From: Rubrivirga marina
GTDB taxonomy: Bacteria > Bacteroidota > Rhodothermia > Rhodothermales > Rubricoccaceae
Direction: 5' to 3'
Assembly: GCF_002283365.1 (NCBI RefSeq)
Contig: NZ_MQWD01000001.1
Span: forward strand, 4,579,815 to 4,643,814
Length of the DNA stretch: 64,000 bases
The position numbers and the translations under genes were made by a program. Positions 9,167-17,898 of this stretch are shown here, one piece after another. The notes under the pieces are model-generated. The model was given only the letters and a program-made list of their open reading frames with translations, was not told the origin of the DNA and ran no database searches. Numbering within the stretch: position 1 is the first letter of the stretch; every line of letters starts with the position of its first letter.

Positions 9167-9524
9167 GGGCGTCGACCCCGGTCGCCCCTCTCTACTGGCC
9201 CACTCGCCCCGGCTCTGCCCGCCTCGGCGCCGGGCGGACCGACTCCACCGATTCAGTCGTCCTGAGCAGAGCGGAGGGCGAAGCCCGGGGTGAGGCCGGA
9301 GCATCTCCGGCGCGCGCCTCGTAGGGCCGCCCTCCCATGGGTTACAGAGAGCCTTCTCTCCACGGCTTCGCGGCTCCGCTCAGGATGACATGGGGCGGGG
9401 TGCCCTACTCACGGGTGGAGCCCCCGCCCCCCCGTAACGCAGCCCCGATCACCGGCGGGGACGAACGAGAGCCCCGACACCAGCGTGGAGGCCGGGTATC
9501 TTTATGCGGCCTCCCCCCTCGCCC
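9167..9524. other. Intergenic region of 358 bp
   Basis: Between the PduL-like gene and the first amidohydrolase there is no convincing gene. It holds a weak copy of the palindrome family (about 9219-9237), the long inverted repeat listed separately, and a C-rich tract (about 9419-9442). The promoter of the amidohydrolase cluster presumably lies near its right end, but I see no clear boxes. Confidence 0.6.
9256..9389. repeat. Long imperfect inverted repeat of the GTCATCCTGAGC type
   Basis: The left arm (9256-9286) begins GTCGTCCTGAGCAGAGCGGA. The right arm (9363-9389), read in reverse, begins GTCATCCTGAGCGGAGCCGC and continues GAAGCCG, matching the left arm's GAAGCCC end. The roughly 76-bp centre has no open frame of note. 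Elements beginning GTCATCCTGAGCG are known as dispersed intergenic repeats in unrelated high-GC bacteria. Confidence 0.65.
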
Positions 9525-11246
9525 ATGACGCTTCGCGCCTGTCTCGCCGCCTGCGCGGCCTTGCTCCTCGTCGTCCCCGCCCGCGCCCAGGGCATCGGCG
9601 CCGAGACGCCGCTCCGTCCGGTCACGACCGCGGCCGCCATTACGAACGCCCGCGTCGTCGTCGCGCCCGGGCGCGTGCTCGACCGCGCGACCGTCGTCGT
9701 CCGCGACGGGCGGATCGTCGCCGTCGGCGAGAACGTCGACGTCCCGTTCGACGCCGACGTCGTCGAGGGCGACTCGCTGACCGTCTACGCCGGCTTCGTC
9801 GACGCCTTCGGCATCGAGGGCGTGCCGGAGCCCGAGGACCCCGACGACTACACGGGCGACCGCGGCGACCCGCCGCGCGAACGCGCCGGCATCACCCCCG
9901 AGCGCGACGTCCGCGACCTGTTCGATCCGGGCGACGCCCGGATCAAGCAGCTCCGCGAGGCCGGCTTCACCGTCGCCCACGTGGCCCCCCGCGAGGGCCT
10001 CTTCGCCGGCCAGGGCGCCGTGATCCTCCTCCGGGAGCCGATGCGGCGGGAGTACCCCGAGGCCCTCGTCCTGACCGAGCCGATCAGCTTCGTCGCCGCG
10101 ATGGACCCCGCCTCGGGCGTCTACCCGGCCACGCCGATGGGCGTCCTCGCCGTGATGCGCGAGACGGTCGAGAACGCGCGCCGCCGCCGCGCCGGCCGGA
10201 CGGCCTACGACCGCGAGGCCGAGGGCGCCGCGCGGCCCCGCTTCGACCCCGTCCTCGACGCCGTCGGCACGGTCCTCGACGGCGACCGCCAGTTCGTCTT
10301 CCTTGTCGAGGACTGGCTCAACGCGTTCCGCGCGCTCCGGGCGTCAGAGGAGATGGGCCTCACGCCCGTGATCGCCGGCCTCCCCGACGCCGCGCCGCTC
10401 CTCGACCGGCTCCGCGAATCCGAGACCCCGGTCTTCACCCCCCTCGCCCTCCCCGACTCCGTCGAGGCCGACAGCGCCGCGCTCGCCGTGCCGCTCCCCT
10501 CGACCACGCCCGGCGAGGTCTCGTTCGTCTCGAACCGGCGGATCCTCTCGTACCGCGACCTCGGCGACGACCAGGCGGCGCTCACGGGCCAGAAGCGCGC
10601 GGCGGTCCGGAGCGCCGAGCGGAGCCCCGCCGCGCTCGACTCGGCCGGCGTCGCGTTCGCGTTCGGCACGTTCGAGGTCAAGCCCGCCGACGTCCACACG
10701 AATCTCCGGCGGATGGTGAACGCCGGCCTCTCGCCCGAGGCTGCGCTCGCGGCGCTCACCACGACGCCCGCCGAGCTGCTCGGCCTCGGGCGCGAGGTGG
10801 GCACGGTCGAGCGCGGGAAGCTGGCCAACCTCGTCGTCACGACCGGGCCGCTCTTCACCGACTCGACCGAGGTCCGCTACGTGTTCGTCGAGGGCGTCCG
10901 CCACGAGATCGACGCCGACGGCCCCGAGGGCGCCGACCCGGACGCCGAGGTCGAGGCCGCCGGGACGTGGGCCTACGAGGTCGTCACGCCGGCCGGGAGC
11001 CAGGAGGGCACGTTCACGCTCACCGGCGACGGCGACGACCTCTCGGGCGAGATCACCGGCGACGGCGAGACGACCCCGTTCGACTCGGTCACGCTCGAGG
11101 GCAACGTGCTCACAATGTCGTTCACCTCGAGTGAGATGGGCGCGATCACCATCACGGGCATCATCACCGACGACGAGTTCTCCGGGACGGCCGAGGTCGG
11201 CTCGTTCGGCTCGTTCCCGATCACGGCCACCCGCCGCCCCGAGTAA
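9525..11246 (+). CDS. Exported amidohydrolase-like protein, metal motif degenerate
   Basis: The start MTLRACLAACAALLLVVPARAQ at 9525 gives a clean signal peptide. An ATG seven codons upstream is an alternative. Family hallmarks are TNARVVVAPGRVLDRATVVVRDGRIVAVGENV at the N-terminus and VGTVERGKLANLVVTTG near the end, as in imidazolonepropionase-type amidohydrolases. Where these enzymes have PGfIDaHxH, this one has YAGFVDAFGIEG, so the first two metal ligands are missing. A C-terminal extension of about 100 residues (from GTWAYEVVTPAGSQEGTF) forms a small beta domain usually found appended to such proteins. It is first of three tandem paralogues; the next starts 2 bp after its stop. Peptide or cyclic-amide hydrolysis in the periplasm is possible only if other ligands compensate. 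Confidence 0.82.
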   Translation: MTLRACLAACAALLLVVPARAQGIGAETPLRPVTTAAAITNARVVVAPGRVLDRATVVVRDGRIVAVGENVDVPFDADVVEGDSLTVYAGFVDAFGIEGVPEPEDPDDYTGDRGDPPRERAGITPERDVRDLFDPGDARIKQLREAGFTVAHVAPREGLFAGQGAVILLREPMRREYPEALVLTEPISFVAAMDPASGVYPATPMGVLAVMRETVENARRRRAGRTAYDREAEGAARPRFDPVLDAVGTVLDGDRQFVFLVEDWLNAFRALRASEEMGLTPVIAGLPDAAPLLDRLRESETPVFTPLALPDSVEADSAALAVPLPSTTPGEVSFVSNRRILSYRDLGDDQAALTGQKRAAVRSAERSPAALDSAGVAFAFGTFEVKPADVHTNLRRMVNAGLSPEAALAALTTTPAELLGLGREVGTVERGKLANLVVTTGPLFTDSTEVRYVFVEGVRHEIDADGPEGADPDAEVEAAGTWAYEVVTPAGSQEGTFTLTGDGDDLSGEITGDGETTPFDSVTLEGNVLTMSFTSSEMGAITITGIITDDEFSGTAEVGSFGSFPITATRRPE

Positions 11247-11248
11247 GC

Positions 11249-12637
11249 ATGCGTTCTCTGCTCCTCCTCCCCCTCCTGCTGTCGCTCGCCGCGGCCCCGC
11301 TAGGGTCGGCGCCAGCCGCCGCACAGACCCCGGCGACGTTGCCGCCCGCGAGTGAGCGCGGCAGCGTGCTCATCCGCAACGCGACGGTCCACACGGTCAC
11401 GAACGGGACGCTCGAGAACGCCGACATCCTCGTCGAGGACGGCGTCATCGAGCGGATCGGGACCGGCCTGGAGGCCCCGCGCGGCGTCCGCGTGGTCGAC
11501 GCGACGGGCAAGCACGTGACGCCGGGCATCATCGACGCGCACAGCCACATCGCGCTGTCGTCGGTGAACGAGGCCACGAACCCGGTCGTCGCCGAGGTCC
11601 AGATGCGCGACGCGCTCGACCCGGCCGACATCGGGATCTACCGCGCGCTGGCCGGCGGCGTGACCACGATCCACACGATGCACGGGTCGGCCAACCCGGT
11701 CGGCGGCGAGAACGAGACGATCAAGCTCCGCTGGGGCACGCTCGACCCCGACGGGCTCCTGTTCGAGGGCGCCCCGCGGACCATCAAGTTCGCGCTCGGC
11801 GAGAACCCGACGCGCGTCCACGGCCAGGGCCGCGGCATCCGGCCGGCGACGCGGATGGGCGTCGAGCAGGTCTACCGCGAGGCGTTCACCGACGCCCGCG
11901 CCTACCGCCAAGCGCAAACCGAGGCCGAGGCGGCCGGCCGGCCCCTCCCGCCGGTCGACCGCCGCCTCGAGACGCTCGCCGACATCCTCGACGGCGAGGT
12001 CCTCGTCCACTGCCACAGCTACCGGGCCGACGAGATCCTGATGCTGCTCGACGTGTTCGAGGACTTCGGCATCGAGCGGGTCACGTTCCAGCACGCCAAC
12101 GAGGCGTTCAAGGTGGCCCCCGAGCTGGCCGCCTTCGGCGCCGGCGCGAGCGTCTTCGCCGACTGGGGGAACTACAAGTTCGAGGTCTACTACTCGTCGG
12201 CCTACAACGCGACGATCCTGGCGCAAAACGGCGTCCGCACGTCGGTCAACTCCGACGACGCCGGGCTCCTGCGGTACCTGTACCACGAGGCGGCCAAGAC
12301 CCAGCGCTACGGCGGGCTGACCGACGACCAGGCCCTCGCGCTCGTCACGCTCAACCCGGCGTGGCAGCTCGGCATCGACGACCGCGTCGGGAGCATCGAG
12401 GAGGGCAAGGACGCCGACCTCGCCGTGTTCTCGGCCCCCCCGCTCTCGGTCTACGCCCGCGTCGACATGACGTTCGTCGACGGCGTGGCCCGCTTCGACC
12501 GCGCCCGCGACGGCGACGACCAGCGGCTCTACGTCGACCCCGAGGAGGAGATCACGGCGCTCCCCTCGCAGTCGAGCGCCCACTCGGCCTCGTGCCTCCT
12601 CGGCACCGACCTCTACGAGCTCGCCCTCGGCGAGTAG
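11249..12637 (+). CDS. Exported amidohydrolase (imidazolonepropionase-like), intact motifs
   Basis: A 462-residue secreted enzyme with signal peptide MRSLLLLPLLLSLAAAPLGSAPAAAQ. It keeps the binuclear amidohydrolase ligands: TPGIIDAHSHIALS (HxH), LVHCHSYRADEI, TFQHANEAFK and the Asp in NSDDAG. GGVTTIHTMHGSANPVGGE and ITLNPAWQLGI-type blocks place it with the exported amidohydrolases common in Bacteroidota and Acidobacteria. The substrate cannot be told from the sequence; a cyclic amide, dipeptide or similar is typical. It starts 2 bp after the previous paralogue and is followed 62 bp later by a third one, so the three are probably one transcript and may work as a complex. Confidence 0.9.
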   Translation: MRSLLLLPLLLSLAAAPLGSAPAAAQTPATLPPASERGSVLIRNATVHTVTNGTLENADILVEDGVIERIGTGLEAPRGVRVVDATGKHVTPGIIDAHSHIALSSVNEATNPVVAEVQMRDALDPADIGIYRALAGGVTTIHTMHGSANPVGGENETIKLRWGTLDPDGLLFEGAPRTIKFALGENPTRVHGQGRGIRPATRMGVEQVYREAFTDARAYRQAQTEAEAAGRPLPPVDRRLETLADILDGEVLVHCHSYRADEILMLLDVFEDFGIERVTFQHANEAFKVAPELAAFGAGASVFADWGNYKFEVYYSSAYNATILAQNGVRTSVNSDDAGLLRYLYHEAAKTQRYGGLTDDQALALVTLNPAWQLGIDDRVGSIEEGKDADLAVFSAPPLSVYARVDMTFVDGVARFDRARDGDDQRLYVDPEEEITALPSQSSAHSASCLLGTDLYELALGE

Positions 12638-12657
12638 CTCCCCCCGCGTCTCCCCCT

Positions 12658-12678
12658 CCGCCTCGGCCCCGAGGCGGG
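12658..12678. repeat. Palindromic repeat between amidohydrolases 2 and 3
   Basis: CCGCCTCGG-CC-CCGAGGCGG type copy lying between co-directional genes, immediately upstream of the third amidohydrolase start region. No T-run follows. Confidence 0.7.
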
Positions 12679-12699
12679 CCGACTCGACTCCGTCCGCTC

Positions 12700-14028
12700 A
12701 TGCGCCCGTTCCTCCTCGCCCTCGCCGTCCTCACGGCCGCGCCCGCGTTCGCGCAGGGCCCGCAGTACCGCGCCCGCGCCGGGACGTTCGCGCTCACCGA
12801 CTGCCGCATCGAGACCGTCACGCGCGGCGTCATCGAGCGCGGGACGGTCGTGATCGAAGACGGGCGGATCACGGGCGTCGGCGACGCCGCGGTGCCGGCC
12901 GGCGCGACGCAGGTCGCGTGCGGTGGCGGGACGGTCTACCCCGGCATGATCGACGCCGGCACGCGGCTCGGGCTCCAAGAGATCGGCTCGCAGGAGGAGA
13001 CGCAGGACTACGACGAGGTCGGCGACGTGACGCCGCAGATGAAGGCCCTCACGGCGATCAACGTGTCGTCGGTCCACATCCCGATCACGCGCGTCTCGGG
13101 CGTCACGACGACGCTCTCGGTCCCGCAGGGGGCGCTCATGCCGGGCACGGCGGCGCTCGTCAACCTCCACGGCTACACGCCGGAGCAGATGGCGACGGGC
13201 TTCGAGGCCGTCGTCCTCAACTTCCCGATGTCGGGCCGGCGCGGGCGGTTCGACCGGCGCGAGCAGGAGGCCATCGACAAGGCCGCGAAAGAGGCGGTCG
13301 AGAAGCTCGACGAGGTCTGGGAGCAGGCCGTCCTCTACGCACGGATCGACTCGGCGCGGATTGCGGGCACGCCGGACGCCTCGATGGCGTACCAACCCGA
13401 GTTCGCCGCGCTCCTCCCGGTCGTGCGTGGGACGATGCCGCTCCTCGTCGAAGCGAACGCCGCGACCGACATCGTCAAGGCCCTCGAGTGGCTGGAGGAC
13501 AAGGACGTCCGCGCGATCCTCACCGGCGTGGCCGAGGGCTGGCGCGTGGCCGACCGGATCGCCGAGGCGGGGCTCCCCGTCATTGCCGGCCCCGTGCTCG
13601 GGCTCCCGACGCGCGCCTCCGACCGCTACGACCGGACCTACCAGAACGCGGCGCTCCTCGCGCAGGCCGGCGTCACCGTCGCCCTCCGCACGGACGACGG
13701 GATGCAGAACTACCGCAACCTCCCGTTCCACGCCGGCTTCGCCGTGGCCTACGGCGAGGAGCTCAGCTTCGACCGGCAGGCGGCGCTCGAGGCCATCACG
13801 ATCACGCCCGCCCGCATCTTCGGCGTCGACGACGACCTCGGGAGCGTGGAGGTGGGCAAGAGCGCGACGCTGTTCGTGGCCGACGGCGACCCGTTCGAGC
13901 CCGCGACGCAGGTCACGGCGCTGTTCATCGACGGCTATCAGATCCCGCTCGTCAGCCGCCAGTCGGAGCTCTACGAGGAGTACCTCCAGCGCGTCCCGGG
14001 CCTCCGGACAGTCGGCGAGGCGGAGTAG
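12700..14028 (+). CDS. Exported amidohydrolase-like protein, third of tandem set
   Basis: The start at 12700 (MRPFLLALAVLTAAPAFAQG) gives a signal peptide and a 442-residue protein. The N-terminal beta sandwich (DCRIETVTRGVIERGTVVIEDGRITGVGD) and C-terminal return (GSVEVGKSATLFVADGDPFEPATQV) are classic amidohydrolase. The motif expected to be PGfIDaHxH reads YPGMIDAGTRLGLQEIGS, so the HxH pair is lost. Other segments (MPLLVEANAATDI, TDDGMQNYRNLPFHAGF) are retained. The wording GTRLGLQEI recurs in a recognised non-canonical branch of the superfamily. The gene converges on a potassium channel gene 7 bp away. Confidence 0.85.
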   Translation: MRPFLLALAVLTAAPAFAQGPQYRARAGTFALTDCRIETVTRGVIERGTVVIEDGRITGVGDAAVPAGATQVACGGGTVYPGMIDAGTRLGLQEIGSQEETQDYDEVGDVTPQMKALTAINVSSVHIPITRVSGVTTTLSVPQGALMPGTAALVNLHGYTPEQMATGFEAVVLNFPMSGRRGRFDRREQEAIDKAAKEAVEKLDEVWEQAVLYARIDSARIAGTPDASMAYQPEFAALLPVVRGTMPLLVEANAATDIVKALEWLEDKDVRAILTGVAEGWRVADRIAEAGLPVIAGPVLGLPTRASDRYDRTYQNAALLAQAGVTVALRTDDGMQNYRNLPFHAGFAVAYGEELSFDRQAALEAITITPARIFGVDDDLGSVEVGKSATLFVADGDPFEPATQVTALFIDGYQIPLVSRQSELYEEYLQRVPGLRTVGEAE

Positions 14029-14035
14029 CCCAGAG

Positions 14036-15739
14036 TCACGCGGTGCCGAAGACCTCGGCGAACTCGGCCCGTTGGGCGGCATCCCCCAGCATCAGCAGAT
14101 CGGAGCCCGGCGTGAGCACGGTCTCAGCCGAGAGGTCGGTCGTGACCTCCCCGTCGCGCTCGAGGCCGATGACCGTCATCCCCGTCCGCGCCCCGATCCC
14201 CGTCTCGGCCAGGGTCTTCCCGACGAGCGCCCTCGGCGACGGGACCGAGAACAGGTCGACCTCCTCCCCTAGCACCAGGAGTTCCTTCCCCTTGAGGACC
14301 GAGAGGACGGCCTGCGCCCCGAGCGTGGCGTAGCTCAGGACGAAGTCGGCCCCGGCCCGGTGGATGGCCCCCAGCGTCCGGTCGTGGGTGATCCGGCTGA
14401 CGATGCGGAGGTCCGGGTTCAGCTTCCGGCAGTACGCGGCGAGGTAGACGTTCATCGCGTCGTCGTTGGTCGTGAGCACGACGGACGGGGCGTCGAGGAT
14501 GCCGGCCTCGCAGAGCCGCTCGTAGTCGGCCGCGTCGCCGACGACGACCCGCCCGCACTCGGCCTCGAGGCGGCTGCAGAGGGCCGCCTGCTGCTCGATG
14601 AGGTTGACCGGCACGCCGCGCCGCCGGAGCGCCCGGACGGCCGCCGCCCCGACCCGCCCGCCGCCGACCACGACGACGGGGTTCGGGTTGGCGCTGTAGA
14701 TGACGAGGAGCTCGTCGAGCGCGCTGAGTTGGGCATCGGTCCCGATCACGACGAGCACGCTCGACGGCGAGAGCGACATGTCGGGCCGGGCCGGCCGGAG
14801 GTGCCCGTGCTCCCACACGCCGACGATGCTCACGCCGGTCATCTGACGGAGCCCCGTCTCCCGCACCGTCCGCTTCGCGAGGGGCGTCCGGTAGACGGGG
14901 AGCTCGGCCAGGAGGAGGTCCTCGTAGTGGCCGATCGGGTGGGACCGTGCGTGGAGCGCGTTGACCCGGTTGGCGAGCTGCTCGCCGAGCCAGCGCTTGA
15001 GCGGGAGGACACGCGTGGCCCCGCTGAGCTCGAGCACGTCGACGGCCTCCTCCGCGTTGGCGATGGCCACGACGGGCGCGTCCGGAGACACCTCACGGAC
15101 GGTCAGGATGATGCTCGTGTTGACGGTGTCCTCGCGGTTGGCGACGACGAGCCGCGCGCGGTCGAGCGCCAGCGCCCGGTACGTCGCCGGGCTGTCGACC
15201 TCGCCCGTCACGACGGAGAGGTCGTCGAGGTGGTGGGAGGCGGCCACGGCGGGGTCCTCCTCCAGTACGACGTACGGGACGCCCTCCTGCTCCAACCGCC
15301 GGACGAGCACCGGCGTGATCGAGTCGGTCCCGCACACCACGACGTGGCCCGTCATCCCTCGCGGGACCGCGCGCGGCGCCCGCATCCGGACCTGCGACTC
15401 GAGCCAGGGCGCGTAGAAGAACCGGATGAACGCGAACGGCAGGACGATGAGCAGGAGCACGATCCCCGAGACGAGGACGAGGATGCTGAACAGCCGCCCG
15501 AGGTCGCTCTCGAACGTGATGTCCCCGAACCCGAGCGTGCTCATCACGGTCAGCGTCCAGTAGAACCCCGTGACCCACGAGTGCTCCTCCCCCTCGTAGA
15601 GCATCACGAAGTGGAACACGACCGCGTAGACCACGATCACGGCGCACACGAACGCCACGTAGGCCATCAGCGACCGGACGTTGCGGCGCACCTCCGTGTC
15701 GCTGAAAAAATACGAGAGCTGGACGCCGACGAACTTCAT
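14036..15739 (-). CDS. Ion channel with two RCK (TrkA-N/TrkA-C) modules
   Basis: A 567-residue inner-membrane protein. Two transmembrane helices (about 27-48 and 85-107) flank a pore loop with the filter STLGFGD, a potassium-channel variant. Two cytoplasmic Rossmann modules follow: HVVVCGTDSITPVL from about 130, and PVVVVGGGRVGAAAVRALRRRGVPV from about 355. Each is followed by a TrkA-C-like domain. It resembles Kch/MthK-type regulated potassium channels with RCK domains fused in tandem. The gene stands alone, divergent from the hydrolase gene at 15927 with a palindromic repeat in the 187-bp gap. Confidence 0.9.
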   Translation of the reverse strand: MKFVGVQLSYFFSDTEVRRNVRSLMAYVAFVCAVIVVYAVVFHFVMLYEGEEHSWVTGFYWTLTVMSTLGFGDITFESDLGRLFSILVLVSGIVLLLIVLPFAFIRFFYAPWLESQVRMRAPRAVPRGMTGHVVVCGTDSITPVLVRRLEQEGVPYVVLEEDPAVAASHHLDDLSVVTGEVDSPATYRALALDRARLVVANREDTVNTSIILTVREVSPDAPVVAIANAEEAVDVLELSGATRVLPLKRWLGEQLANRVNALHARSHPIGHYEDLLLAELPVYRTPLAKRTVRETGLRQMTGVSIVGVWEHGHLRPARPDMSLSPSSVLVVIGTDAQLSALDELLVIYSANPNPVVVVGGGRVGAAAVRALRRRGVPVNLIEQQAALCSRLEAECGRVVVGDAADYERLCEAGILDAPSVVLTTNDDAMNVYLAAYCRKLNPDLRIVSRITHDRTLGAIHRAGADFVLSYATLGAQAVLSVLKGKELLVLGEEVDLFSVPSPRALVGKTLAETGIGARTGMTVIGLERDGEVTTDLSAETVLTPGSDLLMLGDAAQRAEFAEVFGTA

Positions 15740-15870
15740 CGTGCGGCCCCGCGGGGGGGGCGGGGAGGGGCGCCGACCGGCTCACTCTTGAAGGGTGCGG
15801 GCATACGTTCCGGGAGCGCGGGCATGGCCAAGTCCGAGGGGCGGGCGAGTGGGAAGCTAGACGTCCCCGC

Positions 15871-15890
15871 CCGCCTCGGCGCCGAGGCGG
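15871..15890. repeat. Palindromic repeat in a divergent promoter region
   Basis: CCGCCTCGGCGCCGAGGCGG, a perfect 20-bp palindrome 37 bp upstream of the hydrolase start and between divergent genes. A terminator role is unlikely at this site. Confidence 0.85.
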
Positions 15891-15926
15891 ACGGACCCGG
15901 GACCCGGCCGCGCCCGTTCACGGCCC

Positions 15927-16601
15927 GTGCCCGACCCCGTCCTCCTGCTCCACGGCCTCGGCCGGACCGGCCTCTCGATGCTCCCCATGGCGCGGGCCCT
16001 CCGCACCGCGGGCTTCGACCCGCACGTCGTCGACTATCCCTCGCGGAAGCACGCCATCGCCTCGCTCGTCGACCGCGTCGTGGTGCCGCGGGTCGACGCG
16101 CTCCTCGATGAGGGCGCCGAGCGGGTCCACTTCGTGACGCACTCGCTCGGCGGCGTCCTCGTCCGCGCCTTCGCCGCCGACCGGGCCGACGCCGGAGAGC
16201 CCCTCCCGAAGGGCTCGCGGGCCGTCATGCTGGCGCCGCCCCACGCCGGCTCCGAAGTCGCCGACGCGCTCCGCGAGCGCGAGCCGTTCCGGTCGGTCCT
16301 CGGGCCGTCCCTCGGCGAGCTCGGCACCGATGAGGGCACCGGGCCCAACGCGCTCGGGCCCATCCGCGGGGTCGAGACCGGCGTGATCGCGGGGACGCGG
16401 GCCATCGTCCCCTTCGGCCGGCTGTTCGACGGGCCGCACGACGGGCTCGTCTCCGTCGACAGCGCCCACGCGCCCGACGGGCTGGCCGACCGCGCCGTCG
16501 TGCCCAAGACCCACGCGCTCCTCATGATGTCTCCGACCGTCATCCGCCTGACCGTCCGGTTCTTGTGGACCGGCCAGTTCGCCGAACCGGAGGGCGCCTG
16601 A
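15927..16601 (+). CDS. Alpha/beta hydrolase (lipase/esterase-like)
   Basis: A 224-residue protein starting at GTG. The oxyanion-hole region VLLLHGLGRTGLSM comes first, the nucleophile elbow THSLGG carries the Ser, and a candidate Asp (DGPHDGLVSVDS) and His (PKTHALLM) complete the triad in family order. This compact arrangement is common in triacylglycerol-lipase-like and PGAP1-like hydrolases that act on acyl esters. There is no signal peptide, so it is probably cytoplasmic. It sits 54 bp upstream of fabH, co-directional, hinting at a lipid-related role; that link is inference. Confidence 0.85.
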   Translation: MPDPVLLLHGLGRTGLSMLPMARALRTAGFDPHVVDYPSRKHAIASLVDRVVVPRVDALLDEGAERVHFVTHSLGGVLVRAFAADRADAGEPLPKGSRAVMLAPPHAGSEVADALREREPFRSVLGPSLGELGTDEGTGPNALGPIRGVETGVIAGTRAIVPFGRLFDGPHDGLVSVDSAHAPDGLADRAVVPKTHALLMMSPTVIRLTVRFLWTGQFAEPEGA

Positions 16602-16655
16602 AACCGCTTTCGGAGCCGTCCCGTCTCACCACGCTTCGACCTCCCGCTACGCGCC

Positions 16656-17762
16656 ATGACCCGGAAGTACGCCTCGCTCATCGGCTGGGGCCACTACGCC
16701 CCCGAGAACGTCGTCACCAACGACGACCTCGCCCAGATCGTCGACACCAACGACGAGTGGATCCGGTCTCGGTCCGGCATCGAGCAGCGCCACTTCGTGA
16801 GCGAGGACCAGGCCACAAGCGACCTCTGCGTCGAGGCCGGCCGCCGGGCGCTCGAGACGGCCGGCGTGGACCCCGCGGACATCGACCTCGTCCTCGTCGC
16901 GACGTCGAGCCCGGACGAGCTCACGCCGCCCGTGTCGAGCCGCGTCCAGCACCGGCTCGGGTGCGCCAACGCCGGCGCCATGACGCTGATGGTCGGGTGC
17001 ACGGGGTTCGTCTACGGCCTCGTCACGGCCGACCAGTTTATCCAGACCGGCGCGTACGAGACGATCCTCCTCGTCGGCGCCGAGGTAATCTCAAAGAACC
17101 TCGACATGGAGGACCGGACGACCTGCGTCCTGTTCGGCGATGGGGCCGGGGCCGTCGTGCTCCAGGCGACCGACCGGCCGTGCGGCGTCCGCTCGTTCGA
17201 GCTCGGCAGCGACGGCTCGCAGGCCGACGTCCTCATCGCGCCGGCCCCCGGCACGCGGATCCCCGTCAGCCAGGAGATCGTCGACAACCGGACCCATTAC
17301 CTCCGGATGGATGGCCGCGCCGTGTTCAAGTTCGCGACGCGGACGATGGGCGAGTCGCTCCAGCGCGTGATGGCGAAGGCCGGTGTCGGCGTGGACGATA
17401 TCGACCTGTTCGTCCCACACCAGGCCAACGCGCGGATCATCGAGTACGCCGCCAAGCAGTTCGGCCTGCCGCCCGAGAAGGTGGTCATGAACGTGGCCGA
17501 CTACGGCAACACGTCGGCCGCGACGATCCCGATCGCGTTGTCTGAGGCGCTCGACGCGGGGCGGGCCTCGGCCGGCGACACGCTCGCGTTCGTGGGGTTC
17601 GGGGCCGGCCTCACCTGGGCCGCCTGCCTGTTCGACCTCGGCCCCCTCGCCGTCGAGCCCGCCGACGAGGACGCCGAGGCGGGCCGCCAGACGTTGGGCG
17701 ACGGGGCCCCGGCGGACTCGGTGATCGACGACCGCGGCGTGGTCAAAGGCCTCATCGCGTGA
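16656..17762 (+). CDS. fabH: 3-oxoacyl-ACP synthase III
   Basis: FabH condenses an acyl-CoA primer with malonyl-ACP to start fatty-acid synthesis. The catalytic triad is visible as Cys115 (VGCTGF), His255 (VPHQANAR) and Asn285 (YGNTSAAT). The N-terminal block VVTNDDLAQIVDTNDEWI..R.GI is standard. At 368 residues it is about 35-40 longer than E. coli FabH; the extra part is an acidic C-terminal tail (EPADEDAEAGRQ onward) after the normal fold ends. No other fab genes are adjacent, so it could also serve a branched-chain or secondary role. Confidence 0.93.
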   Translation: MTRKYASLIGWGHYAPENVVTNDDLAQIVDTNDEWIRSRSGIEQRHFVSEDQATSDLCVEAGRRALETAGVDPADIDLVLVATSSPDELTPPVSSRVQHRLGCANAGAMTLMVGCTGFVYGLVTADQFIQTGAYETILLVGAEVISKNLDMEDRTTCVLFGDGAGAVVLQATDRPCGVRSFELGSDGSQADVLIAPAPGTRIPVSQEIVDNRTHYLRMDGRAVFKFATRTMGESLQRVMAKAGVGVDDIDLFVPHQANARIIEYAAKQFGLPPEKVVMNVADYGNTSAATIPIALSEALDAGRASAGDTLAFVGFGAGLTWAACLFDLGPLAVEPADEDAEAGRQTLGDGAPADSVIDDRGVVKGLIA

Positions 17763-17898
17763 GGCCCGAAGCGGACGCCCGCGTCCGCTTGACCTGACGG
17801 GTCGGCAGCGAAAACGCGTCACTCCAGTCCGACTCCGGGGGGTTCGACGCGCGGCATGACCTGTGCACGGGCTCTCTCCCCCACCACTCCGATCGCCC

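Noticed and set aside
9337-9528. Short plus-strand frame ahead of the first amidohydrolase
   Set aside because: It crosses the inverted repeat and the C-rich tract, has no domain pattern and overlaps the amidohydrolase start.
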